Below, in pieces: positions 28,243 to 37,677 of a DNA stretch of 64,000 nt. The notes under the pieces were generated by a model. The model saw nothing but the letters and a program-made list of their open reading frames with translations. It did no database searches and had not been told where the DNA came from. The DNA lies in the NCBI RefSeq assembly GCF_030863805.1, contig NZ_CP132957.1:310001-374000 (forward strand), in the 5' to 3' direction. Each line of letters starts with the position of its first letter. Within the stretch, counting starts at the first letter, position 1. Both the position numbers and the translations under genes were made by a program. The stretch comes from Kineothrix sp. MB12-C1. Lineage in GTDB: Bacteria; Bacillota; Clostridia; Lachnospirales; Lachnospiraceae.

Positions 28243-29391
28243 CTACAATCCCTCTTTCTGATATTGTCCCGCTGACACTTGTCTCGCTTTACCCGCTACA
28301 CATAAATGCATTAATTCACATACTAATTCCCGATAATCAATTCCCGACTCCATATGTAACTGTTCTATATTCTTAGGATAGAAATCGAGGTGTCGCAATA
28401 AGCCTCTTTTCGTTTCATCCAGCTCCTCTTCGCTTCTCCTTCCTTCTGTGCTTTCTTCTCCCTTTTCTAATCGTATACCGCCTCCTCCGCTCTTTTTCTG
28501 GCATAATCCCGTTTCTTCCAATAGCTCTGATACCGTAGAAAATATACCAGCTCCTTGTTTGATCAGGCGATTACAACCTTCACTTAAAGGATCTGTCACT
28601 CTCCCCGGAATCACATACACTTCTTTCCCCTGCTCCAGCGCCATATCCGCAGTAATTAAAGTTCCGCTTTTCTCTTTTGCCTCCACAATAATGATCACAT
28701 CCGCCAATCCGCTGATAATTCTGTTTCTCGGCGGAAAAAGCTGTGGCTGTGGCTGTGTACCAGGGTTATATTCGGAGATAATTCCTCCTTTTTTCTTCAT
28801 CTGTTCATAAACGTATCTATTCTCCGATGGATAGCATATATCGATACCACATCCTAATACGGCATAACTCTTTCCCCCTTCTAAAAGAGCTGCATACTGG
28901 CCGATTCCATCAATTCCCCTTGCCATACCGCTCACCACCGAAACACCCGCTTTCGCCAGTTCACTCCCACATACTTTCGCCATATATCGTCCATACTCGG
29001 AACACTGCCGTGCTCCTATTAATGCTACTGAAGGCAGCGACTCTTCCGGCAGGCCTCCATAATAATAAAGAGCAAAGGGGGGATCTGCTATTTTTGTCAA
29101 CTTCTGAGGATAAGCGGACTGTTTCCACCCTACAAAATCCATTCCCTTTATCGAAAGAGTTCGATACTTTTTTTCTAACTCCCAGTCTCTTTTGGAAGCA
29201 ATAACTTTCTCTACTCTTGCCATTGGAATCAATTCCTTCAATTCCTGTTCCGACATTTCATAGACCGCTCTCGCTGTCCCTGCATAATCTGTCAACATAC
29301 ATCTCATCCGATTGCCAAGTCCCTTTACATTAGCAAGCCAATAGCCATAGGCTGCTTCCTTATCACAATTCGTATTTTCCTTCATTCCCAA
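28243..29391 (-). CDS. dprA: DprA/Smf, DNA-processing protein
   Basis: A 382-residue protein with a SAM-like N-terminus, the central Rossmann-like DprA fold and a C-terminal winged-helix-like region (about residues 315-375). The family signatures VALIGARQCSEYGRYMAKV and VVSGMARGIDGIGQYAAL are present, with LGCGIDICYPSENR after them. DprA loads RecA on incoming single-stranded DNA. The TTG at 29391, preceded by GGAGG at 10 bases, overlaps the comM stop; an ATG two codons later (29385) is the alternative. Pairing with comM and topA is normal. Confidence 0.94.
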   Translation of the reverse strand: MGMKENTNCDKEAAYGYWLANVKGLGNRMRCMLTDYAGTARAVYEMSEQELKELIPMARVEKVIASKRDWELEKKYRTLSIKGMDFVGWKQSAYPQKLTKIADPPFALYYYGGLPEESLPSVALIGARQCSEYGRYMAKVCGSELAKAGVSVVSGMARGIDGIGQYAALLEGGKSYAVLGCGIDICYPSENRYVYEQMKKKGGIISEYNPGTQPQPQLFPPRNRIISGLADVIIIVEAKEKSGTLITADMALEQGKEVYVIPGRVTDPLSEGCNRLIKQGAGIFSTVSELLEETGLCQKKSGGGGIRLEKGEESTEGRRSEEELDETKRGLLRHLDFYPKNIEQLHMESGIDYRELVCELMHLCVAGKARQVSAGQYQKEGL

Positions 29392-30905
29392 TATTGATTC
29401 CCCTCCACGCGGTAGCCAAGTGCTTCCGACAAATGTATTTCTTCTATCTTTTCACTTCCATCCAAATCAGCAATGGTACGCGCCACACGCAAGATACGAT
29501 AGTAGCCTCTCGCACTGAGTTTAAATCGTTCAAATGCCTGTTCTATCAATTTTCTTTCTCGTTCCTCCATGGGGCAGAATCTCCCGATATCCTTAGCTGT
29601 GAGTCCCGCATTGAAATCATATCCCCTCCCTTTATACCGCTCCTTTTGCCTATTCCTCGCTGCAATCACCCGGCTCCGAATGGAGGCACTGGATTCACCT
29701 TCCACTTTATTCACCAATTCTTTCATAGAAATTTGAGGTACTTCGGCACATAAATCAATACGATCCATAATCGGCCCGGATATACTGTTTTGATACTTTA
29801 CAATCGCCGCATGATTACATCGACATCTGCTCATATCGGGATAGTATCCGCAAGGGCATGGGTTAACTGCCCCTACCAACATAAAATCGGCCGGATAAGT
29901 ATAGTTTCCTCCAACTCGCGCAATATTGACTCTTTTATCCTCCAGGGGCTGCCTCAACATGTCCAAAACGCTGTTGCTCATCTCCGTCATTTCATCCAAA
30001 AAGAGTACACCTTTATGTGCCAGACTTATGACCCCGGGCTTCGGAATAAGTCCCCCTCCTATAAGAGATTTGGCTGTCACAGTATGATGCGGACTCATAA
30101 AAGGTCGTTTTGTAATTAATGTTTCCTCGCTATTTAACAATCCTGATATGCTGTAAAGCGTAGAAACCTCCAGACATTCCTCTCTCGTAAGCGGTGGCAA
30201 GATACCCGGTATCCGCTTTGCTATCATCGTTTTACCCGATCCCGGCGGTCCAACTAAAAGCAAGTTGTGGAACCCGGCTGCCGCGATTTCCACTGCTCTT
30301 TTCGCTGCTGTCTGCCCGCTTATTTCAGAGAAATCAGGAAGTAATTTCCCTTTCTTGTGCCGCACCTTTTTCTTTTCCGATATTCGATCTATTTTCTCTC
30401 CCCTTAAATAAATAAGGGCTTCCTGCAAAGAGATAACCCCGATTACATCAATGCCCTCTATCACATCCCCTTCCGCTTTATTCTCTTCCGGAACAAGGCA
30501 TCTTCTTATTCCCATTTCCTTCGCTTTTCTTACTAAAGGCAGGATGCCTTTTATAGCATTTACCTTTCCGTCAAGACTGAGTTCTCCGGCAATCATAGTG
30601 TCCGACAAAGCATCCTCCTTCACGTGACCGAGGGATTGCAACATTCCGACAGCGATAGGAAGATCAAAAGAAGTCCCCTCCTTCCTTACATCTGCCGGGG
30701 AAAGATTCACTGTAATACGAACAGGAGGTATAGAGATTCCGGAATTCTTAAGCGCCACCCGAACACGCTCCCCGGCCTCTTTCACCGCACTGCTCAAATA
30801 ACCGACCATCATCAAACAGGGAAGTCCTTGTGATACGTCTACTTCCACTTGCACAAGAATAACATTCATTCCACTGATGGTGGCTGAAGTAATAGTACTG
30901 AACAT
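29382..30905 (-). CDS. comM: ComM/YifB-like Mg-chelatase-family AAA ATPase
   Basis: A 507-residue protein with an N-terminal Lon-like (ChlI N) domain, then an AAA domain with Walker A LLVGPPGSGKTM (about residue 216) and Walker B VLFLDEMTEM, and a C-terminal Mg-chelatase lid. The Cys-rich NPCPCGYYPDMSRCRCNH insert is typical. ComM is a hexameric helicase promoting branch migration during transformation. The gene is directly upstream of dprA, overlapping by ten bases, so the two are probably coupled. Confidence 0.93.
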   Translation of the reverse strand: MFSTITSATISGMNVILVQVEVDVSQGLPCLMMVGYLSSAVKEAGERVRVALKNSGISIPPVRITVNLSPADVRKEGTSFDLPIAVGMLQSLGHVKEDALSDTMIAGELSLDGKVNAIKGILPLVRKAKEMGIRRCLVPEENKAEGDVIEGIDVIGVISLQEALIYLRGEKIDRISEKKKVRHKKGKLLPDFSEISGQTAAKRAVEIAAAGFHNLLLVGPPGSGKTMIAKRIPGILPPLTREECLEVSTLYSISGLLNSEETLITKRPFMSPHHTVTAKSLIGGGLIPKPGVISLAHKGVLFLDEMTEMSNSVLDMLRQPLEDKRVNIARVGGNYTYPADFMLVGAVNPCPCGYYPDMSRCRCNHAAIVKYQNSISGPIMDRIDLCAEVPQISMKELVNKVEGESSASIRSRVIAARNRQKERYKGRGYDFNAGLTAKDIGRFCPMEERERKLIEQAFERFKLSARGYYRILRVARTIADLDGSEKIEEIHLSEALGYRVEGNQYWE

Positions 30906-30951
30906 ATTTTCCTCCTTATAATATTAACTTTAAACTTGAAATGAAATACCG

Positions 30952-31028
30952 GGGAGACTTCCCCATGAAAAACAAAGAATATAAATAGATAAGTCACTCC
31001 ATACGTCCGGCAAAGAATGCCGGCCGTA
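30952..31028 (-). other. Two hairpins between the HD-GYP-like gene and comM
   Basis: TACGTCCGGCA (31002-31012) pairs with TGCCGGCCGTA (31018-31028) with one mismatch, and GGGGA/TCCCC form a second hairpin (30952-30965). Neither is followed by a strong U-run on the minus strand, so termination would be partial at best. Confidence 0.4.
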
Positions 31029-31044
31029 GGAAACTTATAATCTT

Positions 31045-32238
31045 TTAGAAAAACTGTCCCGGGATGTACTCTTCCACTTCTATGACATCACCGTTTTCTT
31101 CTTGGATTCCTGTGCGAATTTCGCCTTCATCCTGGCCATCCACATAAAAACCGTGTTCTCTCAAGGTCTGCACATCGATAATACAACGATTATCCATGGT
31201 TTTCATAATATCCACGACTTCCAAATCGCTATACGCCCTATCCAATAAATCCATAATATTGTTATGTTTAAACCCTAATACCATCGGACGGAGAATATTT
31301 TCATCATTACTTCTGATAACAATAGCTTTTTCCCCCGTATTCAACTCCACACTGGTACCCGGTGCGAGAATATGAATGGATTGAATGAGCGCATCCACCA
31401 CTTCAGGGTCGAACACATCCGGATGAGCAAGTAAATACTTGATTGCCGACACTTCCGATACCGGAGCTCCATTCAAGTGCATTGCAGTCATCATATCGTA
31501 AGTCTGAGCTACCATCAATACACGGGCGCCTATGACCACTGTCTTAATTTTATCATCTTCTTTGCCTCTCCTAAGCCCCTCTAGTATGCGCTGGGACTGC
31601 ACACAGATACGTTTGATATTAGGCTCCATAGCAAATACTCTGCCTATCAATTCAAAACCGGCCACTTCATAAGAAACCATCGCCTCTTGTTCGGCCTCCG
31701 TAGGCAATTCTTTGTCTGCAAGATGCTTTGGCAGAGACAACAAACCCACATTATGCACAAGAGCTGCAATAATCGTATCCGTCTTATCCTCTAGCTTCAC
31801 ATTCAATACATGCGTCATCATTGCACTGAGAATCGCTGTATTCAATGCGTGCTTATAGACATGATCCTCTTTACTTCGCAGATTCTGTATAAAGTTAATC
31901 TTTTTATCCAGATGACCATAACGCCTCAAAATATTATTCACAATAACCTGAAGCTTCGGTCCTCTCTTACCTTCCTTTACTTTGTTCAGCTCTTCCCGCA
32001 AAGAAAAGACAGTCATCGTCTGGAAGCGTTCAAACAAAATATCTTCCTGTGTCATCGGAGGCACCGGCTCCGCCGGCTCCAATATAAACAGCCCAAGCAG
32101 TCCAAATCCTTTAATCCCCTGAATACCTTGAGCCGTAAGCTTAGAACTGCGTTCATATAGCAAAACACCATCCTTGTTATAAATGGGTCTTGCCAATCTC
32201 ATCCCCGTTTTTAATTGATCCGTTTTTACAAAAAGCAT
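31045..32238 (-). CDS. Degenerate HD-GYP-like protein
   Basis: A 397-residue cytoplasmic protein. An N-terminal region starting MLFVKTDQLKTGMRLARPIY resembles the domain that precedes HD-GYP phosphodiesterases, and the central part aligns with the HD-GYP fold (EDHVYKHALNTAILSAMM, then ALVHNVGLLSLPKHL). Where active enzymes have HDIG the protein has HNVG, and the later HP..G segment reads SYEVAG, so metal-ligand residues are missing. It may bind c-di-GMP or act as a scaffold without hydrolysing it. A GGGGGAC ribosome binding site precedes the ATG. It lies between sigK and comM; no other partner is obvious. Confidence 0.75.
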   Translation of the reverse strand: MLFVKTDQLKTGMRLARPIYNKDGVLLYERSSKLTAQGIQGIKGFGLLGLFILEPAEPVPPMTQEDILFERFQTMTVFSLREELNKVKEGKRGPKLQVIVNNILRRYGHLDKKINFIQNLRSKEDHVYKHALNTAILSAMMTHVLNVKLEDKTDTIIAALVHNVGLLSLPKHLADKELPTEAEQEAMVSYEVAGFELIGRVFAMEPNIKRICVQSQRILEGLRRGKEDDKIKTVVIGARVLMVAQTYDMMTAMHLNGAPVSEVSAIKYLLAHPDVFDPEVVDALIQSIHILAPGTSVELNTGEKAIVIRSNDENILRPMVLGFKHNNIMDLLDRAYSDLEVVDIMKTMDNRCIIDVQTLREHGFYVDGQDEGEIRTGIQEENGDVIEVEEYIPGQFF

Positions 32239-32264
32239 ATTCTGTCCCCCTTATCCAACGTTCT

Positions 32265-32900
32265 TCAAAATTCCTTCTCAAAACCCCTCTTTAGCTTACT
32301 CAAAGCCCTTTTCTCAATACGCGAAACATAACTTCTGGATATTCCAAGCCGCTCTCCTATTTCTCGTTGCGTTACTTCCCTTCCGTTCTCCAGCCCATAT
32401 CTTAAATAAATAATTTCTTTTTCTCTTCCTTCTAATAATTCCAACAAATTCGTCAGCTTCTTCAAATCACTACGCAATTCCATCTTGTCTATTACATCAA
32501 TCTGTTCCGTCTCTATAATATCGAGCAGATTTATCTCATTACCTTCTTTGTCCGTTCCTATCGGCTCATACAAAGATACTTCTTTCGACGTCTTTCTCTT
32601 AGAACGGATGAGCATTAGCAATTCGTTATCAATACAGCGAGACGCATATGTACTGAGTTTCCCTTTGCTAGCATCAAAAGAGGCTACTGCCTTAATTAGC
32701 CCTATGGTTCCTATGGAAATTAAATCTTCCATATCCTCGTCTACATTCTGATACTTCTTAGCAATATGGGCCACCAGGCGTAAATTGCGCTCAATTAAAA
32801 TTTCCCTTGCTTCTCTCGCCTTGTCACTGCTTCCTTTTTGCAGGTTCTGAATATAGCGGGCTTCTTCTTCCGCGGTTAAAGGTTTTTGGAAAGTTTTCAA
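32265..32900 (-). CDS. sigK: Sigma-K-like sporulation sigma factor without pro-sequence
   Basis: A 211-residue sigma-70-family factor. Region 2 reads NLRLVAHIAKKY, then DLISIGTIGLIKAVASFD; the middle has VSLYEPIGTDKEGNEI, which is characteristic of sigma-K/sigma-E-type factors; region 4 ends REIGERLGISRSYVSRIEKR. The start is TTG at 32900 with GGGGGCG four bases upstream and an in-frame TGA six codons before. No hydrophobic pro-sequence, such as the 20-residue one in Bacillus pro-sigma-K, is encoded. Sigma K directs late mother-cell gene expression. The identity as sigK rather than a related paralogue rests on overall similarity. Confidence 0.82.
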   Translation of the reverse strand: MKTFQKPLTAEEEARYIQNLQKGSSDKAREAREILIERNLRLVAHIAKKYQNVDEDMEDLISIGTIGLIKAVASFDASKGKLSTYASRCIDNELLMLIRSKRKTSKEVSLYEPIGTDKEGNEINLLDIIETEQIDVIDKMELRSDLKKLTNLLELLEGREKEIIYLRYGLENGREVTQREIGERLGISRSYVSRIEKRALSKLKRGFEKEF

Positions 32901-32982
32901 AAAGCGCCCCCGAAGTCAATTTATTATATTCTATGACCCGGCTGCACTTCTAGTGCCTTTCCATCTAAATTAACTATATTAC

Positions 32983-33050
32983 TAACTGTTCAATACCTTC
33001 ACAGTTACATGCGAAAGTCCATTAAAATCACCTTCGGTGATGGGACTTTC
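32983..33050. repeat. Dispersed hairpin repeat, best-preserved copy
   Basis: Two consecutive hairpins: TAACTGT/ACAGTTA (32983-33007), then a long one with outer arms GAAAGTCC/GGGACTTTC (33013-33050) and an inner TCACC-TTC-GGTGA stem, a cUUCGg-type tetraloop. Related copies lie at 15763, 41210, 42427 and (inverted) 42739. It resembles a REP/MITE-like non-coding element. The rest of the 32901-33150 gap has no gene I can see. Confidence 0.7.
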
Positions 33051-33150
33051 CCTTGCTATTCCACGCATTCTTGCGGTCGGCGCGATAAATGCGCAGACCT
33101 GCTGGATAGTTATCTATATTATACAAATTATTATAAGAAATAGCAATCAA

Positions 33151-34314
33151 TTAAAGAAGAAATTGTGCCAAAACATAATTGCTCACATCCCTGCCAAATG
33201 GGGTTAGCGTAATCTGTTCAAATGACTTTATCAGCCCCTGTTTGCGAAGTTTCGTCAGTACATCTCCATATACATCCTCTATATTCTTTTGAAACAGTTT
33301 CAGAAATACTGCACGGCTCACTCCCCCTGTCAGACGAAGTCCAAGAAACATGAATTCCTCCATCTGTTCCTCCATGCTTAAATACTGTATTTCTTCCCTA
33401 ATATCGCTTCTGTCTCCCGAAACATCATCTGCTGCCTGCCCTGAGAACATTGCCATGTACTTCGATATATCGGAAGTATTCTTCCAACGAACATTATCCA
33501 CCATAGAAGCCGATCCCAGGCCAAACCCCACATAATTCTCACGCTTCCAATAAGCGATATTGTGACGGCACTCTCTGCCGGCCCGCGCATAATTCGAGAT
33601 TTCGTAACGCCAGTAACCAGCCTCATCCAAAAGCCGTCCGGTCTCTTCATACATAAGTCGCTCTTCTTCTTCTGATGGTAGCATTTCCTTCTGCTTCGCA
33701 TCAATCCCATACCGATCAAAGAAAGGCGTTCCTTCTTCAATAATAAGACTATAGGCTGAAATATGCTCCGGCTGAAGTTCTATGACTTTATCCAGACTAT
33801 CCCGATACGACTCTATCTTCTGCCCCGGAAGCGCCGACATAAGGTCTATATTGATATTATCAAATCCCACCTCTCTTGCCATGTAGAACGTTCGGTAGAA
33901 GTCGGAAACACCATGAATTCTTCCGAGCAGCTGCAGTTCTTCTTCCTGAAGCGATTGAGTACCTATGCTTAAACGGTTGATCCCTGCCTTCTGATATGCT
34001 AATAACTTCTCTTTATCCACTGTTCCCGGATTGACCTCTATTGTAACTTCCGGTGTTGTGGCAAAGTGATAACATCTCTTCAACGCCTCCATAATACCCA
34101 CAATCTGCCCACCGTCCAGCAAGGAGGGAGTTCCTCCCCCGAAGAAGACCGTATCCACCAGATGGCTTTTATATCGAGGCGCTTCCCTTTTTATTTCTTC
34201 GAGCAACGCCTGGATATACGCTTCTTTTTCCTCTCTATCGGATGAAAAGGATAGAAAATCACAATAGAAGCACTTTTTTACACAAAAGGGAATATGAATA
34301 TATATGCTTAACAT
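33151..34314 (-). CDS. hemW: HemW-like radical SAM protein (heme chaperone)
   Basis: A 387-residue radical SAM protein. The cluster motif is IPFCVKKCFYCDF with Cys11, Cys15 and Cys18; the fourth Cys of HemN (CxC) is Phe here, which points to HemW and not to coproporphyrinogen oxidase. DTVFFGGGTPSLL and TIEVNPGTV follow. HemW is proposed to insert heme into respiratory proteins. The frame is open to 34335, but AAGGGAG before ATG 34314 decides the start. Next to lepA, a very common arrangement in Firmicutes. Confidence 0.93.
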   Translation of the reverse strand: MLSIYIHIPFCVKKCFYCDFLSFSSDREEKEAYIQALLEEIKREAPRYKSHLVDTVFFGGGTPSLLDGGQIVGIMEALKRCYHFATTPEVTIEVNPGTVDKEKLLAYQKAGINRLSIGTQSLQEEELQLLGRIHGVSDFYRTFYMAREVGFDNINIDLMSALPGQKIESYRDSLDKVIELQPEHISAYSLIIEEGTPFFDRYGIDAKQKEMLPSEEEERLMYEETGRLLDEAGYWRYEISNYARAGRECRHNIAYWKRENYVGFGLGSASMVDNVRWKNTSDISKYMAMFSGQAADDVSGDRSDIREEIQYLSMEEQMEEFMFLGLRLTGGVSRAVFLKLFQKNIEDVYGDVLTKLRKQGLIKSFEQITLTPFGRDVSNYVLAQFLL

Positions 34315-34324
34315 ATCAGCTCCC

Positions 34325-36139
34325 TTATCTATCATCCAACTTCAATACGCTCATAAATGCCTTTTGAGGAATCTCCACATTACCAACCTGGCGCATGCGC
34401 TTTTTACCTTCCTTCTGCTTCTCGAGCAACTTCTTCTTACGGCTGATGTCACCACCATAGCACTTCGCAAGCACGTCCTTGCGCATTGCCTTTACCGTCT
34501 CTCTGGCGATTACTTTGCCGCCTACCGCTGCTTGTATCGGAACTTCAAACAAATGTCTGGGAATCTCATCTTTTAGTTTCTCGCACATTTTCCGCCCCCT
34601 CTCATAAGCACTTTCCGCGTGTACGATAAAGGAGAGTGCGTCCACTTCCTCTTTATTAATGAGAATATCCAGCTTCACCAGCTTGGACTCTTCGTAACCC
34701 TTTAAATCATAATCGAAGGATGCATACCCTTTAGAACGGGATTTCAACGCATCGAAGAAATCATAGATTATTTCATTTAAAGGTAACTCGTACTTCAACA
34801 GAGCACGTGTTTCTTCCATATAGTCCATACCGAGATAGCGCCCTCTTCGCTCCTGGCAAAGCTCCATAATTGCTCCGATATATTCCGTCGTCACCATAAT
34901 CTCCGCACTTACCACAGGCTCTTCCATATATTCGATTTCCGTAGGTTCAGGAAGATTGGAAGGATTCGTAAGTTCAATGACTTCTCCATTATGCTTATGC
35001 ACCTTATAAATAACGCTGGGCGCTGTCGTTACGAGATCCAGATTATATTCTCTTTCCAGACGCTCTTGAATAATCTCTAAGTGCAAAAGGCCTAAAAATC
35101 CGCAACGGTAACCGAACCCGAGAGCTACTGAAGTCTCCGGTTCATAATGAAGGGAAGCATCATTGAGCTGCAGCTTCTCCAAGGCATCCCTTAAGTCTGG
35201 GTATTTAGCTCCATCCGCCGGGTACATTCCGCAATATACCATGGAATTCACCTTCTTATATCCCGGCAAAGGTTCTGTGCAGGGGTTTTTCACATCAGTC
35301 ACCGTATCTCCCACTGCCGTATCCCTTACGTTTTTAATCGATGCTGTAATATAACCTACCATACCTGCAGACAACTCTTCACAAGGAATAAACTGTCCCG
35401 GTCCGAAATACCCCACCTCTACTACCTCTGCTTTTGCCCCGGTAGCCATCATCTTAATCTGTGTTCCTTTGCTCACTCTGCCCTCTTTGATACGGCAGAA
35501 GATAATAACTCCTTTATAGGGATCGTATAAAGAATCAAAAATAAGCGCCTGCAGAGGATGATCCGCACTGCCTGTAGGGGCAGGTATTTTGTGCACTACC
35601 GCCTCTAACACATCTTCGATGCCGAGGCCCTTTTTGGCGGAAATAAGAGGTGCATCCTGTGCCTCAATACCAATAATATCTTCGACCTCATCCTTCACAC
35701 GCTGAGGATCTGCACTCGGTAAATCAATCTTATTAATAACTGGGAAAACATCCAGGTTATGGTCCAATGCCAAATATACGTTAGCAAGTGTCTGTGCCTC
35801 GATACCCTGTGCAGCATCCACCACCAGAATCGCTCCATCACAAGCGGCAAGACTCCTGCTGACCTCATAATTAAAGTCTACATGTCCCGGAGTATCGATT
35901 AAGTTAAACACATACTCCTCTCCATCCTTCGCTTTGTATATAATACGGACCGTCTGTGCCTTAATGGTAATTCCGCGTTCTCTCTCAAGGTCCATATTAT
36001 CCAGAATCTGTGCCTGCATCTCGCGGCTCGTTAAAAGTCCCGTACTTTCTATAATACGGTCTGCCAAAGTGGACTTCCCGTGGTCGATATGAGCCACAAT
36101 ACAAAAATTCCTTATTTTACTCTGATCTATGCCTGACAT
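34325..36139 (-). CDS. lepA: LepA (EF4), ribosome-associated GTPase
   Basis: A 604-residue translational GTPase. G1 [13 protein letters not shown] is near the N-terminus, DTPGHVDF (G3) and [10 protein letters not shown] (G4) follow, and the C-terminal LepA-specific domain is present (end [20 protein letters not shown]). It back-translocates or otherwise remodels stalled ribosomes. GGAGGAAACAA precedes the ATG. Normal length and motifs. Confidence 0.97.
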   Translation of the reverse strand: MSGIDQSKIRNFCIVAHIDHGKSTLADRIIESTGLLTSREMQAQILDNMDLERERGITIKAQTVRIIYKAKDGEEYVFNLIDTPGHVDFNYEVSRSLAACDGAILVVDAAQGIEAQTLANVYLALDHNLDVFPVINKIDLPSADPQRVKDEVEDIIGIEAQDAPLISAKKGLGIEDVLEAVVHKIPAPTGSADHPLQALIFDSLYDPYKGVIIFCRIKEGRVSKGTQIKMMATGAKAEVVEVGYFGPGQFIPCEELSAGMVGYITASIKNVRDTAVGDTVTDVKNPCTEPLPGYKKVNSMVYCGMYPADGAKYPDLRDALEKLQLNDASLHYEPETSVALGFGYRCGFLGLLHLEIIQERLEREYNLDLVTTAPSVIYKVHKHNGEVIELTNPSNLPEPTEIEYMEEPVVSAEIMVTTEYIGAIMELCQERRGRYLGMDYMEETRALLKYELPLNEIIYDFFDALKSRSKGYASFDYDLKGYEESKLVKLDILINKEEVDALSFIVHAESAYERGRKMCEKLKDEIPRHLFEVPIQAAVGGKVIARETVKAMRKDVLAKCYGGDISRKKKLLEKQKEGKKRMRQVGNVEIPQKAFMSVLKLDDR

Positions 36140-36188
36140 TTGTTTCCTCCGCTAGTTTATCATCCGGTTTATAATCCGAATAAGTATA

Positions 36189-37589
36189 TCATAAATCCCC
36201 TTCCAACACAATGGAAATTACGTGTGCTAACGGATCACAGGCATTCATAATTTCTTCTACCGTATTGTTCTGCGCTCCCAACTCTATCAACAACGACTTC
36301 GGCCTCAAATGCATATTATAACGGAATGCTTTTAGATAGATTCTTCTTGCAATTCCCGGATAATACTCATTGCAAGCGGTCTGGGCCTGGAAGGAAAAGG
36401 CGAGGTTGTCATCCGTATATGGATTTTCCAAATGAGAGATATCTCCCTTTTGTCTGCTACGGCTCAATCCATTAAAAAACATGAACTGAGCAGTGGGGCG
36501 TCCTTGTAAATCGATAACAAGTCTCCTTCCTACCGGCATCGCATCCCGATGCAGATCAATGACAACCTCTATCGTTGGATTCTCTGCAAGTATTTGCTCA
36601 ACAGCAGGAAGTGCATTGGCATAAGCATAATCTCTCGATTCCACATCATATTTCCCTGTATGATGGATTACATTATAGCCATATTCTTCTCGAAGAACCT
36701 GTGCCAGCCGCTCTCCTGCCCCCACTACTGTAGTGGATTCATCTCCCGGTATCGAATCTGCGAAAGCTTCTTGGGAATGAGTATGATAAATCAATATTTG
36801 AGGCATATCTGCGGAGGCCTTCATCTTCATATCCTTCCCCAGAAGGCTTTCCAGGTTCAATTGACTATCTGTAATCGATGTGGTCTTATCAACAGCATAG
36901 AAAGCCGATATAATATCATCATATTCGGTAAGAGAGTCCCAATCATATTCATAACTTTTTTCCTCTGCCCGTACAAATTCTCTAATCCCTGTCTTCTCTC
37001 CCTCATTCTCCTGCGTTTCCGGCTGGTTCTTCGCTTCTTCCATCGCCGCATCTTCCCCTTGCTCACCGCTTATCTCTTCTTCATCCTTTTTCTGTCTATT
37101 TTCCTCCAGCATTGCCCGCTGTAAATCACCATCAATATGGAGGGCATCCTCCTCATACTCCAAAGCTCCGTCATCCAGATCCTTACGTTCCTCATCGGTT
37201 CCCTCTTGCCTAATCAATAGATCATAAGTGTCCTCATCTTCTATACTCACCAATTCCCTTGCCTGCGCCTCGCTATATCCATAGATAGGCAGATTCCCTG
37301 CTATTGCGTCTTTTAGTTGCTGCGTCAGAAAGCCCGACAAAAAAAGAGAGTTTTGAATGCCTGTCTCTTCTTCCATAAAAGCAAAAACAGGCATGTATGT
37401 CTCCACCATCCGCTCTTGTAGCCAGCCAGCCATCTTTTCCCCTATTTTATAATCCGTCTCTTCCCGTTCCTTCGAAAGACCGGATAAAATAACGCAAAAA
37501 AGGGTGATTACGATTAAAATCGCCCCACAAACTACCATTATTTTCTTTTTTCTAATACCCTTGTTGTGGCTTTTGTTTTTAAAATGCAA
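36189..37589 (-). CDS. spoIIP: SpoIIP, stage II sporulation peptidoglycan hydrolase
   Basis: A 466-residue protein with one N-terminal membrane helix (about residues 17-37), a long Glu-rich linker (about 125-205) and a C-terminal SpoIIP amidase/endopeptidase domain. Catalytic zinc-ligand-like motifs are ILIYHTHSQEAF (His269, His271) and VVIDLHRDA (His347), with LLIELGAQNNT near the end. With SpoIID and SpoIIM it degrades septal peptidoglycan during engulfment. The start is TTG at 37589 with GGGGTG six bases upstream. The acidic linker is longer than in Bacillus. Confidence 0.93.
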   Translation of the reverse strand: MHFKNKSHNKGIRKKKIMVVCGAILIVITLFCVILSGLSKEREETDYKIGEKMAGWLQERMVETYMPVFAFMEEETGIQNSLFLSGFLTQQLKDAIAGNLPIYGYSEAQARELVSIEDEDTYDLLIRQEGTDEERKDLDDGALEYEEDALHIDGDLQRAMLEENRQKKDEEEISGEQGEDAAMEEAKNQPETQENEGEKTGIREFVRAEEKSYEYDWDSLTEYDDIISAFYAVDKTTSITDSQLNLESLLGKDMKMKASADMPQILIYHTHSQEAFADSIPGDESTTVVGAGERLAQVLREEYGYNVIHHTGKYDVESRDYAYANALPAVEQILAENPTIEVVIDLHRDAMPVGRRLVIDLQGRPTAQFMFFNGLSRSRQKGDISHLENPYTDDNLAFSFQAQTACNEYYPGIARRIYLKAFRYNMHLRPKSLLIELGAQNNTVEEIMNACDPLAHVISIVLEGDL

Positions 37590-37677
37590 TCACTTCACCC
37601 CGGCTTCATACGCAAAGTTGCGATAATCGCAAAGTTATTATAAATAACAACTAAGCAATTATATGCCGGAAGACAGC

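Noticed and set aside
33151-34314. HemN (oxygen-independent coproporphyrinogen oxidase)
   Set aside because: The fourth Cys of the CxxxCxxCxC motif is Phe and the gene is next to lepA, which fits HemW.
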